Shown here piece after piece: positions 42,402 to 51,483 of a stretch of DNA of 64,000 nucleotides; position 1 is the stretch's first letter, and every line of letters begins with the position of its first letter. The DNA is from Bacillus sp. Marseille-Q1617. Lineage in GTDB: Bacteria; Bacillota; Bacilli; Bacillales; Bacillaceae_B. The stretch is from contig NZ_CAHJXM010000001.1 in NCBI RefSeq assembly GCF_903645295.1, forward strand, positions 682,001-746,000, read 5' to 3'. The notes under the pieces were generated by a model, which saw only the letters and a list, made by a program, of their open reading frames with translations, did not search any database and was not told where the DNA came from. The translations under genes were made by a program, and so were the position numbers.

Positions 42402-43217
42402 ATGAACCTAATTACGATTGGTGACAATGTTGTAGACTGCTATTTGGATCGTAACGAATATTTTCCTGGGGGGAATTGTGTGAATGTGGCTGTAAATGCC
42501 AAACGCAATGGCGCAAGCACGGTTGCTTACATTGGTATCTTTGCTACGGATGGACCTGCTGACCATATAAAGGCGGCCCTGCAAGAAGAGGGAGTAGACT
42601 TCCGGTTCTCACGGGATGCTATCGGCATTACCGGCCAGCCGAAAGTGGCGCTTACAGAAGAGAACGACAGAGTATTTATTGGCGGTCCTAAAGACACTGT
42701 CCAACATCGCTTTAAAATCCAACTTATTCAGGAAGAAGTGGACTACCTTAAACAATTCGACCTATGTCATGTGAGCTGCTATTCCTCCATGGAAAGTGAG
42801 CTGGCTAAGATTGCGAAAGAAATTAAGGTTTCGTATGATTTTTCAAATCGGAAAGATCTGGAATACATCGCATCCATTGCTCCATATGTGTCCTATGCTT
42901 TCTTCTCGGCTGCAGAACTATCCCAAGCAGAACTGAATGAATTTGTTGAAAGCCTGGCCCCGTTTAACTTTGATATTATAGGGTTGACACGTGGAGGAGA
43001 GCCTGCTGTATTTGTTCATAACCAGACCATTTACAAACAAACATTACGAAGCATAGAAGTGGTCGATACGATGGGTGCAGGAGACAGTTTGATTGCCGGC
43101 TTTCTAACTGAATATGTGAAAAACAACGACATCGAAAAGGCAATTGAAAAAGGGACCTTCTCAGCAGAAAAGACATGTCAGGTGTACGGCGGATTCGGCT
43201 ACCCTGCAAAGATGTAA
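42402..43217 (+). CDS. frlD: Fructosamine kinase (PfkB family)
   Basis: A 271-residue PfkB kinase that phosphorylates fructosamines at C6 for FrlB. It matches B. subtilis FrlD by eye: IGDNVVDCYLDRNEYFPGGN, NVAVNAKRNGA, SYDFSNRKDLEYI, YAFFSAAELSQAEL and DTMGAGDSLIAGFLT with the catalytic Asp, plus a short C-terminus ending in GGFGYP. AAAGGAT sits 8 bases before the ATG. It is six bases after frlM in the operon. Confidence 0.93.
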   Translation: MNLITIGDNVVDCYLDRNEYFPGGNCVNVAVNAKRNGASTVAYIGIFATDGPADHIKAALQEEGVDFRFSRDAIGITGQPKVALTEENDRVFIGGPKDTVQHRFKIQLIQEEVDYLKQFDLCHVSCYSSMESELAKIAKEIKVSYDFSNRKDLEYIASIAPYVSYAFFSAAELSQAELNEFVESLAPFNFDIIGLTRGGEPAVFVHNQTIYKQTLRSIEVVDTMGAGDSLIAGFLTEYVKNNDIEKAIEKGTFSAEKTCQVYGGFGYPAKM

Positions 43218-43282
43218 TTCATTTTATTTCAACAGAGGTTCATGTATAATTATTGTAAAATTGAGATATTGAGGCGTTGACA

Positions 43283-44026
43283 ATGGAAAAAGATAATCTA
43301 AATCGAGATCAGCTTTATTTATATGAAGAAATCATGACTGGCCTTAAACAATATATTGATAACCATGGATTAAAAGAAGGGGATCGGATCCCTACTGAAA
43401 AAGAGCTGGGAGATTTGTTTAATGCCAGCCGGATATCCATCAGACGTGCCATCAAGGAATTAGTGGAGGAAGGCACGCTGAAAATTGTCAGAGGTAAAGG
43501 AACATTTGTAAGTGCTCCAAGAAAAGAAATTCATTTGTTGGATTTGCAAGGTTTTTCAGAAGGACTGACCACCGATAATGATATCATCACGAAAGATATC
43601 ATTTCTATCCAGAGAGTGGAAAGTAATGAGGAATTAGACAGGATCTTCGAAAATCAATACGATGAATATATTGAACTGGTTAGAAAAGTTTATCGCAATG
43701 ACCAGGAGTTAAGTCTGGACTTTGCGTATTTACCGACAGACCTTTATCCTGGCATCGAAGAAAAAATTACTCCTGAAAGTTCAACCTTCGCCATCATCCA
43801 TGATGATTATGGAATAAAGTTTAAAAGAGTAAATAAGAACTTGGAGTTTGTTCATCCTGATGAAGAACTGCAAAGACACTTAAAGGTGAATAGCTTACAG
43901 TTGCTCGTGTCGGTTGATAAAGTGATCTTTGGTGAAAATGATGCCCCCGTCCATTACTCGAAATACTATTTAATTGCGGAACGGGTGAAATTGAGTTTGG
44001 AGCATATTATAGACCAAAATGAATGA
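43283..44026 (+). CDS. frlR: GntR/HutC-family regulator of the frl operon
   Basis: A 247-residue regulator: winged helix-turn-helix (IPTEKELGDLFNASRISIRRAI, about 35-57), the wing GKGTFVSAP, then a UTRA sensor domain (about 85-240). In B. subtilis frlR lies beside the frl operon and represses it. Here it directly follows frlD, so it would be autoregulated with the operon; a TATAAT box at 43.24 kb may give it a second promoter. Likely targets are the two palindromes at 38121 and 38153. GAGGCG precedes ATG 43283. Confidence 0.82.
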   Translation: MEKDNLNRDQLYLYEEIMTGLKQYIDNHGLKEGDRIPTEKELGDLFNASRISIRRAIKELVEEGTLKIVRGKGTFVSAPRKEIHLLDLQGFSEGLTTDNDIITKDIISIQRVESNEELDRIFENQYDEYIELVRKVYRNDQELSLDFAYLPTDLYPGIEEKITPESSTFAIIHDDYGIKFKRVNKNLEFVHPDEELQRHLKVNSLQLLVSVDKVIFGENDAPVHYSKYYLIAERVKLSLEHIIDQNE

Positions 44027-44041
44027 AAGAGGGTGAAGGGA

Positions 44042-44722
44042 ATGTATAAAGCAGTTATTTTTGATTTTGATGGATTGATCTTAGATACGGAAACCCTTCA
44101 TGTGGAAATTTTTGAGGAAATGTTTAATGACCATGGTATCGAATTTCCTTTTGGAGATTGGATTGAACATATCGGAACAAAGAGCAACTTCACCATCTTT
44201 GATCTATTAGAAAGGGAGCTTGCCTCGGTGAAAGTAGACCGTGAGCTTTTAAAAGCCCAAAACCACAAGAAATTTTCAGAACGGGTACGCGTACTCGAGG
44301 CACGGCCGGGGGTTCTTGAATACTTGAAGGACGCGAAAGCCGAAGGACTAAGGATTGGACTGGCATCAAGCTCTAACAGAAAGTGGGTTTCGGAACATTT
44401 AACGAACCTTGATCTGATTGATTATTTTGAAACCATACGAACGGCAGACGATGTGGAATTCGTAAAGCCGGATCCTGCTTTATATCAGTTGGCTGCAGAA
44501 GACTTAGGTGTTACGCCGTCAGAGTGCATTGCCTTTGAAGATTCTGCAAATGGAGCATTGGCTGCTGTTGAGGCTGGTTTAACATGTATCATTGTCCCCA
44601 ATCATACGACCCGGCATTTGAAGTTTCCAAATGTGAAACAAAGATTGAACTCCATGAGTGACGTATCTTTCTATCAACTGCTGGAAGAAATGAATATCCA
44701 TTTTGGTAAGGAAAATAGGTAA
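44042..44722 (+). CDS. HAD-superfamily phosphatase/phosphomutase-like
   Basis: A 226-residue HAD hydrolase of the beta-phosphoglucomutase-like subfamily. Motif I is FDFDGLILDTET with the nucleophile Asp, motif II is GLASSSN, motif III lies around VKPDPALY and motif IV is AFEDSANG. The family includes YhcW of Bacillus. It follows frlR by 15 bases and may dephosphorylate sugar phosphates from the pathway, but the substrate is unknown. GAGGGTGAAGG precedes ATG 44042. Confidence 0.85.
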   Translation: MYKAVIFDFDGLILDTETLHVEIFEEMFNDHGIEFPFGDWIEHIGTKSNFTIFDLLERELASVKVDRELLKAQNHKKFSERVRVLEARPGVLEYLKDAKAEGLRIGLASSSNRKWVSEHLTNLDLIDYFETIRTADDVEFVKPDPALYQLAAEDLGVTPSECIAFEDSANGALAAVEAGLTCIIVPNHTTRHLKFPNVKQRLNSMSDVSFYQLLEEMNIHFGKENR

Positions 44723-44781
44723 TTCATTTTGTACAATTATTCCCCGTAAACTTCATGAATTTCTACAATAAACTGTATGCG

Positions 44782-44811
44782 GTCTACATGTAAATCCCGG
44801 TACATGTAGAC
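44782..44811. repeat. Perfect 11-bp stem palindrome
   Basis: GTCTACATGTA, 8-base loop, TACATGTAGAC. It is not followed by T residues, so it is not a typical terminator and may be an operator or RNA hairpin. Confidence 0.55.
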
Positions 44812-44868
44812 AAGTATCCCCTCTAAATAAAATAGGATTGCCACTTTATATACTTCTATTAATTTATT

Positions 44869-44926
44869 GTTCCTGCCCCCCTGCATGGTGGAGATTTAGT
44901 ATGGAGGGAGGCAGGAACCGTTTTCT
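44869..44926 (+). terminator. Long hairpin after the frl cluster
   Basis: GTTCCTGCC.CCCT.CAT pairs with ATG.AGGG.GGCAGGAAC, followed by CGTTTT. Probable terminator. Confidence 0.6.
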
Positions 44927-45013
44927 AAACCTTCATAAATGCTGTTATGTTTAGTCTTTCACAAACCAGGATAAACCCTCTATATGACTAACCATATAGG
45001 AGGCTTTTCAAAA

Positions 45014-45838
45014 ATGGGAAGACTGAATCAGAAAATTACCGTGATCACAGGGGCGGCAACCGGAATCGGGGAAGCCACTGCCAATGTTTTTGCAGAAGAA
45101 GGGGCTGTCGTCATCTGCGCAGATGTGGATGAAGTGCAGGTGAGGAAGACGGCTGAACATATCAAGTCTGAGGGCGGAACGGCAGAAGCGTATCACCTCG
45201 ATGTATCCAGCGAAGAGAGCGTGAAGAATTTTGCCGGGTATTTGAAGGACACGTACGGTAAAATCGATGTTCTGTTCAATAATGCAGGTGTGGATGAACA
45301 GGGAGGGAAGGTCCATGAATACCCTGTGGAGCTCTTTGATAAAATCATCGCGGTCGATCTGAGGGGGACTTTCCTCGTCAGTAAATATCTTATCCCATTG
45401 ATGCTCGATAACGGGGGTTCCATCATCAATAACGCCTCGATGTCCGGCCATGCAGCCGACCTTGACCGCTCGGGTTATAATGCGGCAAAAGGCGGCATCA
45501 TCAACTTTACGAAGGCGATGGCCATCGATTATGCACGCCACGGCATCCGGGTGAACTCCTTGTCTCCGGGTACGATTGAAACCCCGCTCATTGATAAACT
45601 CGTAGGCAGCAAACAGGACGAAATGGGCCAGAAATTCAGGGATGCCAACAGATGGATCACCCCGATGGGCCGCCTCGGCAGCCCGCGCGACATGGCAGCC
45701 GTCGCCCTGTTCCTGGCCTCGGATGACAGCGCGTATGTGACCGGTGAAGACATCAAGGCGGACGGCGGTATCATGGCATATACATGGCCTGGAAAAATGT
45801 TGATTGAAGAGGATGAGTGGAAGAAGGGGACGGAATAA
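45014..45838 (+). CDS. SDR-family NAD(P)-dependent oxidoreductase
   Basis: A 274-residue classical short-chain dehydrogenase: cofactor motif TGAATGIGEA, NNAG around residue 90, catalytic Ser in NNASMSG and the YNAAKGG (YxxxK) pair, with SPGTIETPL after it. DADVDEVQ-type acidic residues after the second strand (ADVDE) suggest NAD preference. The substrate is unknown. AGGAGGC precedes ATG 45014; the ATG at 44984 has no site. It is monocistronic with a terminator after it. Confidence 0.87.
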   Translation: MGRLNQKITVITGAATGIGEATANVFAEEGAVVICADVDEVQVRKTAEHIKSEGGTAEAYHLDVSSEESVKNFAGYLKDTYGKIDVLFNNAGVDEQGGKVHEYPVELFDKIIAVDLRGTFLVSKYLIPLMLDNGGSIINNASMSGHAADLDRSGYNAAKGGIINFTKAMAIDYARHGIRVNSLSPGTIETPLIDKLVGSKQDEMGQKFRDANRWITPMGRLGSPRDMAAVALFLASDDSAYVTGEDIKADGGIMAYTWPGKMLIEEDEWKKGTE

Positions 45839-45913
45839 ATAAGGAAGTCATGGGATTGTCATTTGGATTCCGGTGCTTTTTTAATACAAGAAATATTCAT
45901 ATTCAAAATGAAG

Positions 45914-45946
45914 AAACTCGCCAATTTCTATGGCGGGTTTTTCTTA
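45914..45946 (+). terminator. Intrinsic terminator
   Basis: AAACTCGCCA / TGGCGGGTTT stem then TTCTT. Confidence 0.85.
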
Positions 45947-46061
45947 TGGTAGGGATTTTCTCTACTCCTACGTTAATAAATACTTGTAACAAGGCGGAGA
46001 GGGAATAAGAAGAGATCCATAAGCATATGGCCAAACCGATGGTGTTTTTCCTGAATTTTTG

Positions 46062-46495
46062 GTAGAGCGGGGACGAGCCCCGTTCTACCTTTATATTTTA
46101 CACAGGCAAAATCCTTACTGGACGCTTAGGGAAATTAAGTAAAATTGGCACCACCGCTGGTCTGGATTGGTTATTTTTGTAAAACTCAGCATAAAGTGAA
46201 ATAATTCAGCATAAATCTCTAAAAGTCAGCATAAACTCATTTTTTTCAGCATAAATCAAAATATTTCAGCATAAATCCTGAAAAGTCAGCATAAATCGTA
46301 ATAGAGCCAGTCAAAGAGGGGATTTGAGGACCGCTGAACCGGTTCTTATTGCTGCCAATCAAGCAATTCATTCCACTTTGAACCTTTTTCAAGCAACATT
46401 TTAAAAATACAAACCACTTTCTAGATTTACGTGCAACATTTTGATTTCAATCCACTTTTCTCGATATTCCTGCAACTTGTCGAAAAATCTTTAAT
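46062..46495. repeat. Long intergenic repeat element, copy 3
   Basis: Near-duplicate of 15715-16175. The hairpin GGTAGAGCGGGG / CCCCGTTCTACC comes first, then six CAGCATAAA cores at 46187, 46207, 46227, 46247, 46267 and 46287 (exact 20-bp step), a linker, and xCxAC cores at 46372, 46393, 46413, 46433, 46451 and 46472. No gene is supported between 45839 and 46747. Confidence 0.9.
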
Positions 46496-46559
46496 TAATT
46501 GCTGGAGAATGGCGGATTCTCTTACTTCTGAAGCACCCTATGCTTTTCGCGAGACCATT

Positions 46560-46606
46560 GGGACAGGTGCGTTGGTTCATTTTTTTGGACCGTGGTACCT
46601 GTCCCT
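46560..46606. repeat. GGGACAGGT palindromic hairpin
   Basis: GGGACAGGT (46560-46568) and ACCTGTCCC (46597-46605) form the arms. The same half-motif is seen alone at about 15693, 37915 and 62333. Confidence 0.65.
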
Positions 46607-46747
46607 CTGGTTTGTTAATACGTTAACCAGGGGGGGATAAAAGCGACGCCAGATGCATATGTCCCAACCGATGGCACTTTTCCTTCGTTTCTTGTATGAT
46701 TTTAATTGTATATGTAATTTGTAGTTTTAGAGAAACGAGTGGTCATC

Positions 46748-47782
46748 ATGGAACAAATCAGAAGTTTAAAAGTCATCAATCCTGCTGCAGGTGCCATTGT
46801 CATGGCATTGGGGATTTTTTTATATTCGACAGTTGATGTCATCCCTTGGCTAGAGGAAATCGCCAATGTTCTGGTCATCCCGTACTTGCTCTTATCACTT
46901 ATCATATTTCTGGCTATATTATTTCAGGTGTTTCAGCCGGGATTCATCACGCCTTTCATTCATAATCCCGTAAACTCTTTTGTCATGGGATCCTGGGTTG
47001 CCGGTTTTTCCATCGTATGTAATGTGATTCATAAATTTATACCTGGAACCGATACATTGATTTTTGGGATGGCAATTCTGAACTCGATTATTTTTGTCAT
47101 TTTTCTAGGTTTTTATATTCGTAATTTCAAGGAACTGGTCAGCACACCGGCTAAATATACGATTCACGGAGTTGTGTTACTATCAACTGTTTCAACCCAG
47201 TCCATAGTGATTCTGTGGATTAAACTGGTCCCTTCGTTGTCGAACATCATTTTTATCATTGGTATCTCGCTTGGTCTTTGCTTTTACCTCTGCGGTGTCG
47301 CTTTAATAGCTAAAAGATATTTCTTTTCCAAAGACTGGTCGCTTTCCGAGGATTGGGCGAATACCAATTGCATCTTGCATGGCGCATTATCCATTTCCGG
47401 TTTAGCCCTGGTGTTATCACACTGGATCTCGCCTTCCGGGTTAACGCTTTACTGGCTTGCAGTATTTATTCTTTTAATCATAATAGAAACAATTGAAATC
47501 CTGAGAGCAGTGGTGAGGGTGAAGGGACTTGGTTGGAGAAAAGGGGTCTTTACCTATCAAATCAGTCAATGGTCAAGAAACTTTACGTTCGGTATGTTTT
47601 TCGCTTTTACGAATACGATGGCTGCGGATCCTATGTATGCAAATATAGACCTTCCATTTCAACGCCTTGTCCTGAGCAGCCTTCCTTGGATTATTCTTGT
47701 CCTGCTGATTGTGGAGATTTATTTGTGGATCGACTCTAAGGTAATGGGAAAGAGGATAGTGCGGGGACAATTCTATTTCTAA
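46748..47782 (+). CDS. TehA/SLAC1-like (TDT family) membrane transporter
   Basis: A 344-residue protein with about ten predicted membrane segments throughout. The N-terminal INPAAGAIVMALGIFLYST resembles the first helix of tellurite-resistance/dicarboxylate transporter (TDT) proteins, and FTNTMAADPMY lies near the C-terminal helices. Family members are anion channels or malate/sulfite exporters. Substrate unknown. ATG 46748 is used, though the ribosome binding site is weak (AGAGAAACGAG); GTG 46739 is an alternative. Confidence 0.65.
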   Translation: MEQIRSLKVINPAAGAIVMALGIFLYSTVDVIPWLEEIANVLVIPYLLLSLIIFLAILFQVFQPGFITPFIHNPVNSFVMGSWVAGFSIVCNVIHKFIPGTDTLIFGMAILNSIIFVIFLGFYIRNFKELVSTPAKYTIHGVVLLSTVSTQSIVILWIKLVPSLSNIIFIIGISLGLCFYLCGVALIAKRYFFSKDWSLSEDWANTNCILHGALSISGLALVLSHWISPSGLTLYWLAVFILLIIIETIEILRAVVRVKGLGWRKGVFTYQISQWSRNFTFGMFFAFTNTMAADPMYANIDLPFQRLVLSSLPWIILVLLIVEIYLWIDSKVMGKRIVRGQFYF

Positions 47783-47808
47783 TACTGGTTTTCGGATAAA
47801 TAGTTTGA

Positions 47809-47901
47809 TGCCTGACCCCCTTCATAGTTTATCCGGGGACCGGGCATTCTTTTGTCCTGATCCCCGGCACGGTGAAGCTTTGGTGTACCGGGGGTCAGGC
47901 A
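47809..47901. repeat. Nested palindromic element (TGCCTGACCCCC arms)
   Basis: Outer arms TGCCTGACCCCC (47809-47820) and GGGGGTCAGGCA (47890-47901), inner arms CCGGGGA (47833-47839) and TCCCCGG (47861-47867). It lies between convergent genes and could act as a terminator for both, but the size and nested arms suggest a mobile or REP-like unit. Confidence 0.75.
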
Positions 47902-47942
47902 ACATTTACATCTAGAATCTAGTATTGCTTTCTCTTTTTACT

Positions 47943-49721
47943 TTATTGGATTGCTCCATTAACAATAAGAACAGGCGACAGTTCACCACTTCCTCCTCCA
48001 TAAAACTCGATTTGGTTCGTGGAAAAGCCTGGCGTGGTCACGGCTTTCAATCTGAATTGCGTTTTTCCATTTTTATTGATTTGCGCCAATGCGCTGGCAG
48101 GCAGCTCGAGATCGATATAACCGGAGGCAGGAGGAGACTGGATGCCTGTAACGTTACTCAAGCTGGCAAGCGCTGAGTAATCGCTTTGTTCAATCCCCGC
48201 GGTCCCGAAGGTTCCATTTTTTATATCTGCAGAAATTGATGATACCGTGCCCGTGAGTGACTTAATGTAAAGACGGACGGTGGCCGACTCAACAGTGGTT
48301 TGCGCCAGGCTGCTTGTATCGAAAGAAAGAATTCCTCTGAACGTGTCTGTGTTATACATTCCTTTATCCCCAACTTTGATGTCCCCGGTACCTTTGCCAT
48401 CCGCCGTGAACTGGCCGGCGAATCCATCTTCCAAGGAGATGGAAGGGGTGGTGATGCCTTCACCTGGCGGGACCGATTCATCGATCACATAGATTTCTTG
48501 TTTGATGGATTCCGTGTTTCCTGAAGTGTCCCTGCTGAAGAAACGGAGGGTGGTATCCCCGTTGATTTGGATCGGACCTGTGTATAAAGCGGAGTGAGTG
48601 GTCGGGTCCGAGCCGTCTGTTGTGTAGTAGGTGGATGCCTCTTCATTTGCCTGCAGGGATACTTCTACCGGTTCGTTGTAGGTGCCTCCTTTTGGAGAGG
48701 CAGCGGTGACCGGTGCGGTGGTGTCGTTTTCACCGCCGTTATCATTGAAAGAATCAAAGAAATCAAACATCATCCGGCTCGCATCAGGACCTTGCGGATC
48801 GGTATAGCTGCCCTGTGAACTGCCGCCAGACCAGGCATGGCCCATGCCCTGTACCTTCACTTTCCTCATCCACACCTGTCCGTCCCCGCCTTCGAAAGCA
48901 CTGACGCTGTAACTTCTGCCTCCAGAAACAGTGGAGTTCTCGGTCCGTTCAGGCTGGTCATCAATCCAGCCGTCAGCCGTCCCGTTATGAGCTAAATCAT
49001 TGGTGACGGCCCACTGAGAAATGACCTGATCCCCGTTAACCGGATAGACCGTGTAATCGGAGGTTCCATGAAAGACCATGACGGGCATTACCTTAGCACG
49101 GCTTCCCATTGCCTGATAAGCCAGATTTCCTTGCTGTGCCGGGTTCGGTCCGCCGCTGGACATTGCTGTAAATGCACCTGTCATATTGGTCGCTGCCTTA
49201 TACTCAAGGCCGGCCCCGACGCCAATCCCGGAAAAGATGTCAGGATAAGTGGCCCCCATGATCACACTCATGGCAGCCCCTGCTGACAGTCCAGCTGCGT
49301 AAACGTGATCACCCTGGATTGAATAGGAATTCTTAATGGTGTTCACCATACCGGCAATTACAGCCGGTTCCCCGCTTCCGCGTGACTGATGGGCAGGTTC
49401 AAACCAGTTCCAGCATTTATTTGAATTCGCGCTGCTCGTTTGCTCCGGATAGAGAACAAGGAACCCTTTTTCATCAGCAAGTGCATTCATCTTCGTACCG
49501 GTGGCAAATTGACCCGCATCCTGTGTGCAGCCATGGAGCATGACATACAAAGGGTAGCTGATGCTTGAATCGTACCCGTTTGGAACATAGAGCTTATATG
49601 GCTTGCCGCCATAAGAACCGTCCAGGAACTGACCTGCAGCCGAGGAGGAAACTGGAAACAGTGTTCCTGCAAAAATCAACATCAAAGCAACCGTCATCAT
49701 CCACATCCGTTTACCTGTCAT
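47943..49721 (-). CDS. Secreted PHB-depolymerase-family esterase with C-terminal beta domains
   Basis: A 592-residue modular secreted protein. Signal peptide about 1-29 (ends SSSAA), then an esterase of the PHB-depolymerase group with Ser146 in AAGLSAGAAMS, Asp in HGTSDYTVYP and His in GMGHAWSGG. Residues about 320-405 are a chitobiase-C-terminal-like beta domain (YYTTDGSDPTT), and the last 180 residues form a DNRLRE-like beta-sandwich. Substrates may be polyhydroxyalkanoate, feruloyl or acetyl esters. A Cys in MLHGCTQD, near the oxyanion hole, is typical of the family. It is transcribed alone on the minus strand. The ribosome binding site GGAAGGGG is 13 bases upstream, so a later start at 49706 is possible. 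Confidence 0.87.
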   Translation of the reverse strand: MTGKRMWMMTVALMLIFAGTLFPVSSSAAGQFLDGSYGGKPYKLYVPNGYDSSISYPLYVMLHGCTQDAGQFATGTKMNALADEKGFLVLYPEQTSSANSNKCWNWFEPAHQSRGSGEPAVIAGMVNTIKNSYSIQGDHVYAAGLSAGAAMSVIMGATYPDIFSGIGVGAGLEYKAATNMTGAFTAMSSGGPNPAQQGNLAYQAMGSRAKVMPVMVFHGTSDYTVYPVNGDQVISQWAVTNDLAHNGTADGWIDDQPERTENSTVSGGRSYSVSAFEGGDGQVWMRKVKVQGMGHAWSGGSSQGSYTDPQGPDASRMMFDFFDSFNDNGGENDTTAPVTAASPKGGTYNEPVEVSLQANEEASTYYTTDGSDPTTHSALYTGPIQINGDTTLRFFSRDTSGNTESIKQEIYVIDESVPPGEGITTPSISLEDGFAGQFTADGKGTGDIKVGDKGMYNTDTFRGILSFDTSSLAQTTVESATVRLYIKSLTGTVSSISADIKNGTFGTAGIEQSDYSALASLSNVTGIQSPPASGYIDLELPASALAQINKNGKTQFRLKAVTTPGFSTNQIEFYGGGSGELSPVLIVNGAIQ

Positions 49722-49972
49722 AAAATGAAATCAACCCCTTCCACTTGGTAACCAAATTGTATAAGGGGGGAGTTACAAACGAGTTACAATGCTTATCTAT
49801 CAAGTAACTCTAAAAGTTGCATTTTGGGTTGTTTCACCAACCTTGTTATATTAAAAAATAAATATCTCTTTGGAGAAGAGCTGAGGAATATAAAGGAATA
49901 TATATTTCTATTATTTTACAAATCTTGTGTTAAACTAATTAAAAATAGAATGTGCGAAAAGGGTTGAACTAA

Positions 49973-50704
49973 ATGGAGTATAGAGGAGCAAGTGCATATG
50001 ATCAGGAGGATTTCTTTTCAACTTATATGAAACGCAGGGATCGGAAGGACAGCCCCAATAACGCAATCGAGGGTCCGATCATCAAGGAGCTTCTTGGAGA
50101 CGTTCATCACAAAGACATCCTGGACTTAGGCTGCGGGGACGCTTCGTTTGGTAAGGAATTATTGGACCGGGGTGCAGCCTCATATACCGGGTTAGAGGGT
50201 TCGAAACAAATGGCGGCAGCCGCCCAGCGGAATGTGGCTGATAAAAATGGGACGATCATCCGCGAGAGTATGGAATCATATCAATATCCAGCGGCAGCCT
50301 TTGATATCGTCACTTCCCGTTTTGCCATCCACTATGTATCTGATTTCCAATCTTTGTGTCAACACGTACATAAAGCGCTAAATGAGAATGGAAAGTTTAT
50401 ATTCAGTGTGCAGAATCCGCTCACCACTTCCTCGTTTGCAAGCAAGAAAACCGGGGACAGGCGCGGGGACTGGATCGTGGACGACTATTTTCTAGAAGGG
50501 GAAAGAAAGGAACCCTGGATCGATCAGGTGGTGGTGAAATATCACCGGACGATTGAGCAGTATTTTCGCACGCTTCCCACTTGCGGTTTTAAAGTGGAAG
50601 ATCTGCGTGAAGGTACCCCAAAGCGCGTGCATTTCAGCAGTGACGAAGAGTTTGGGAGGAGACAGAGGATTCCGATTGTGCTTATTTTTTCCTGCAGGAA
50701 GTGA
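49973..50704 (+). CDS. Class I SAM-dependent methyltransferase
   Basis: A 243-residue methyltransferase with motif I DILDLGCGDASFG (about residue 47-60), the post-I acidic residue in GLEGS and motif II AAFDIVTSRFAIHYV. The YDQEDFFSTYMKRRDRKDSPNN N-terminus resembles small-molecule methyltransferases of Bacillus. Substrate unknown. AAAAGGG precedes the ATG. The following small membrane proteins are on the same strand but spaced by about 70 bases. Confidence 0.85.
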   Translation: MEYRGASAYDQEDFFSTYMKRRDRKDSPNNAIEGPIIKELLGDVHHKDILDLGCGDASFGKELLDRGAASYTGLEGSKQMAAAAQRNVADKNGTIIRESMESYQYPAAAFDIVTSRFAIHYVSDFQSLCQHVHKALNENGKFIFSVQNPLTTSSFASKKTGDRRGDWIVDDYFLEGERKEPWIDQVVVKYHRTIEQYFRTLPTCGFKVEDLREGTPKRVHFSSDEEFGRRQRIPIVLIFSCRK

Positions 50705-50774
50705 AAGGTTTGGGAATATAATTGAGTGATCCAGATGAGAGTGTATATGCCTTATTTCAAAGGGGCTGAAACCA

Positions 50775-51179
50775 ATGTTTCTAAGAAAAAAGATAAAGTC
50801 AGAAAAGAGCCCAATTAAAAAATCAGTCTTCCTGACTACGGACCTGATTTTATGGATAATCATTCTTTCTAGCCTTTTCCTGATGGGAAATCTGCTTCTT
50901 AAGATAAGTACATATGGCGTGAAGATAGTAGTGAAGAGTACGGCCCTTACACTGAAAATGCTCACAAAACCGCTGTTTTCTCCATTTATATGGTCGTCGG
51001 ATCCAGAAAGCAGTGTTCTTCATTTCGTGATGAACATGGGGATTTTTTTTGTGGTATTTACCTTTGGGTTCTGGGTGAGGCAGTATAAAAAAGTGATGGG
51101 CGTGATCTTATTGCTGGTCTTTTTCATCGCAACAGGTATTTGGTATTATGTTTATATTTTAAGTGAGGCAGTGATGTAA
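50775..51179 (+). CDS. Small membrane protein, unknown
   Basis: A 134-residue protein with a Lys-rich start and three or four hydrophobic segments (about 20-44, 84-101, 107-130). No family recognised. AAAGGGGCTGAAACC precedes the ATG. It is followed by two further membrane-protein genes on the same strand. Confidence 0.65.
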   Translation: MFLRKKIKSEKSPIKKSVFLTTDLILWIIILSSLFLMGNLLLKISTYGVKIVVKSTALTLKMLTKPLFSPFIWSSDPESSVLHFVMNMGIFFVVFTFGFWVRQYKKVMGVILLLVFFIATGIWYYVYILSEAVM

Positions 51180-51248
51180 ATCAGCATATCGTTTCTCGCT
51201 TAATGTAACGTGAAAACAAGGTAATTCCATTTAAAAGGAATGGTGAAG

Positions 51249-51455
51249 ATGGTAGTTAAGATTAGTGAATTACCTGAAAAGCTGGCATTTACAATAGGGT
51301 TATCATTGATCCTAGTCAGTCCAATCGTCTTATTTGTCATACCATTTGGTAAATGGATGGGCATGATCGTGCAAGCGGTTATTTGGTTTATTGCTGTCTT
51401 ATTTATTCTAAGTGCTGCTGATAAAAGACATTCAAGAACCGGGAAAGGTAAATGA
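51249..51455 (+). CDS. Small two-helix membrane protein, unknown
   Basis: A 68-residue protein with two predicted membrane helices (about 14-33 and 38-57) and a basic tail. AAAAGGA lies about 10 bases before ATG 51249; the in-frame ATG 51240 directly abuts that box. No function known. Confidence 0.6.
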   Translation: MVVKISELPEKLAFTIGLSLILVSPIVLFVIPFGKWMGMIVQAVIWFIAVLFILSAADKRHSRTGKGK

Positions 51456-51483
51456 GATACTAGTGCAGTGAGGAGGGGTCCGC

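Noticed and set aside
45817..46008. 63-codon frame after the SDR gene
   Set aside because: Overlaps the SDR end and runs through the terminator; no ribosome binding site.
46431..46640. 69-codon frame after repeat copy 3
   Set aside because: Starts inside the B array and crosses the GGGACAGGT hairpin; no coding signal.
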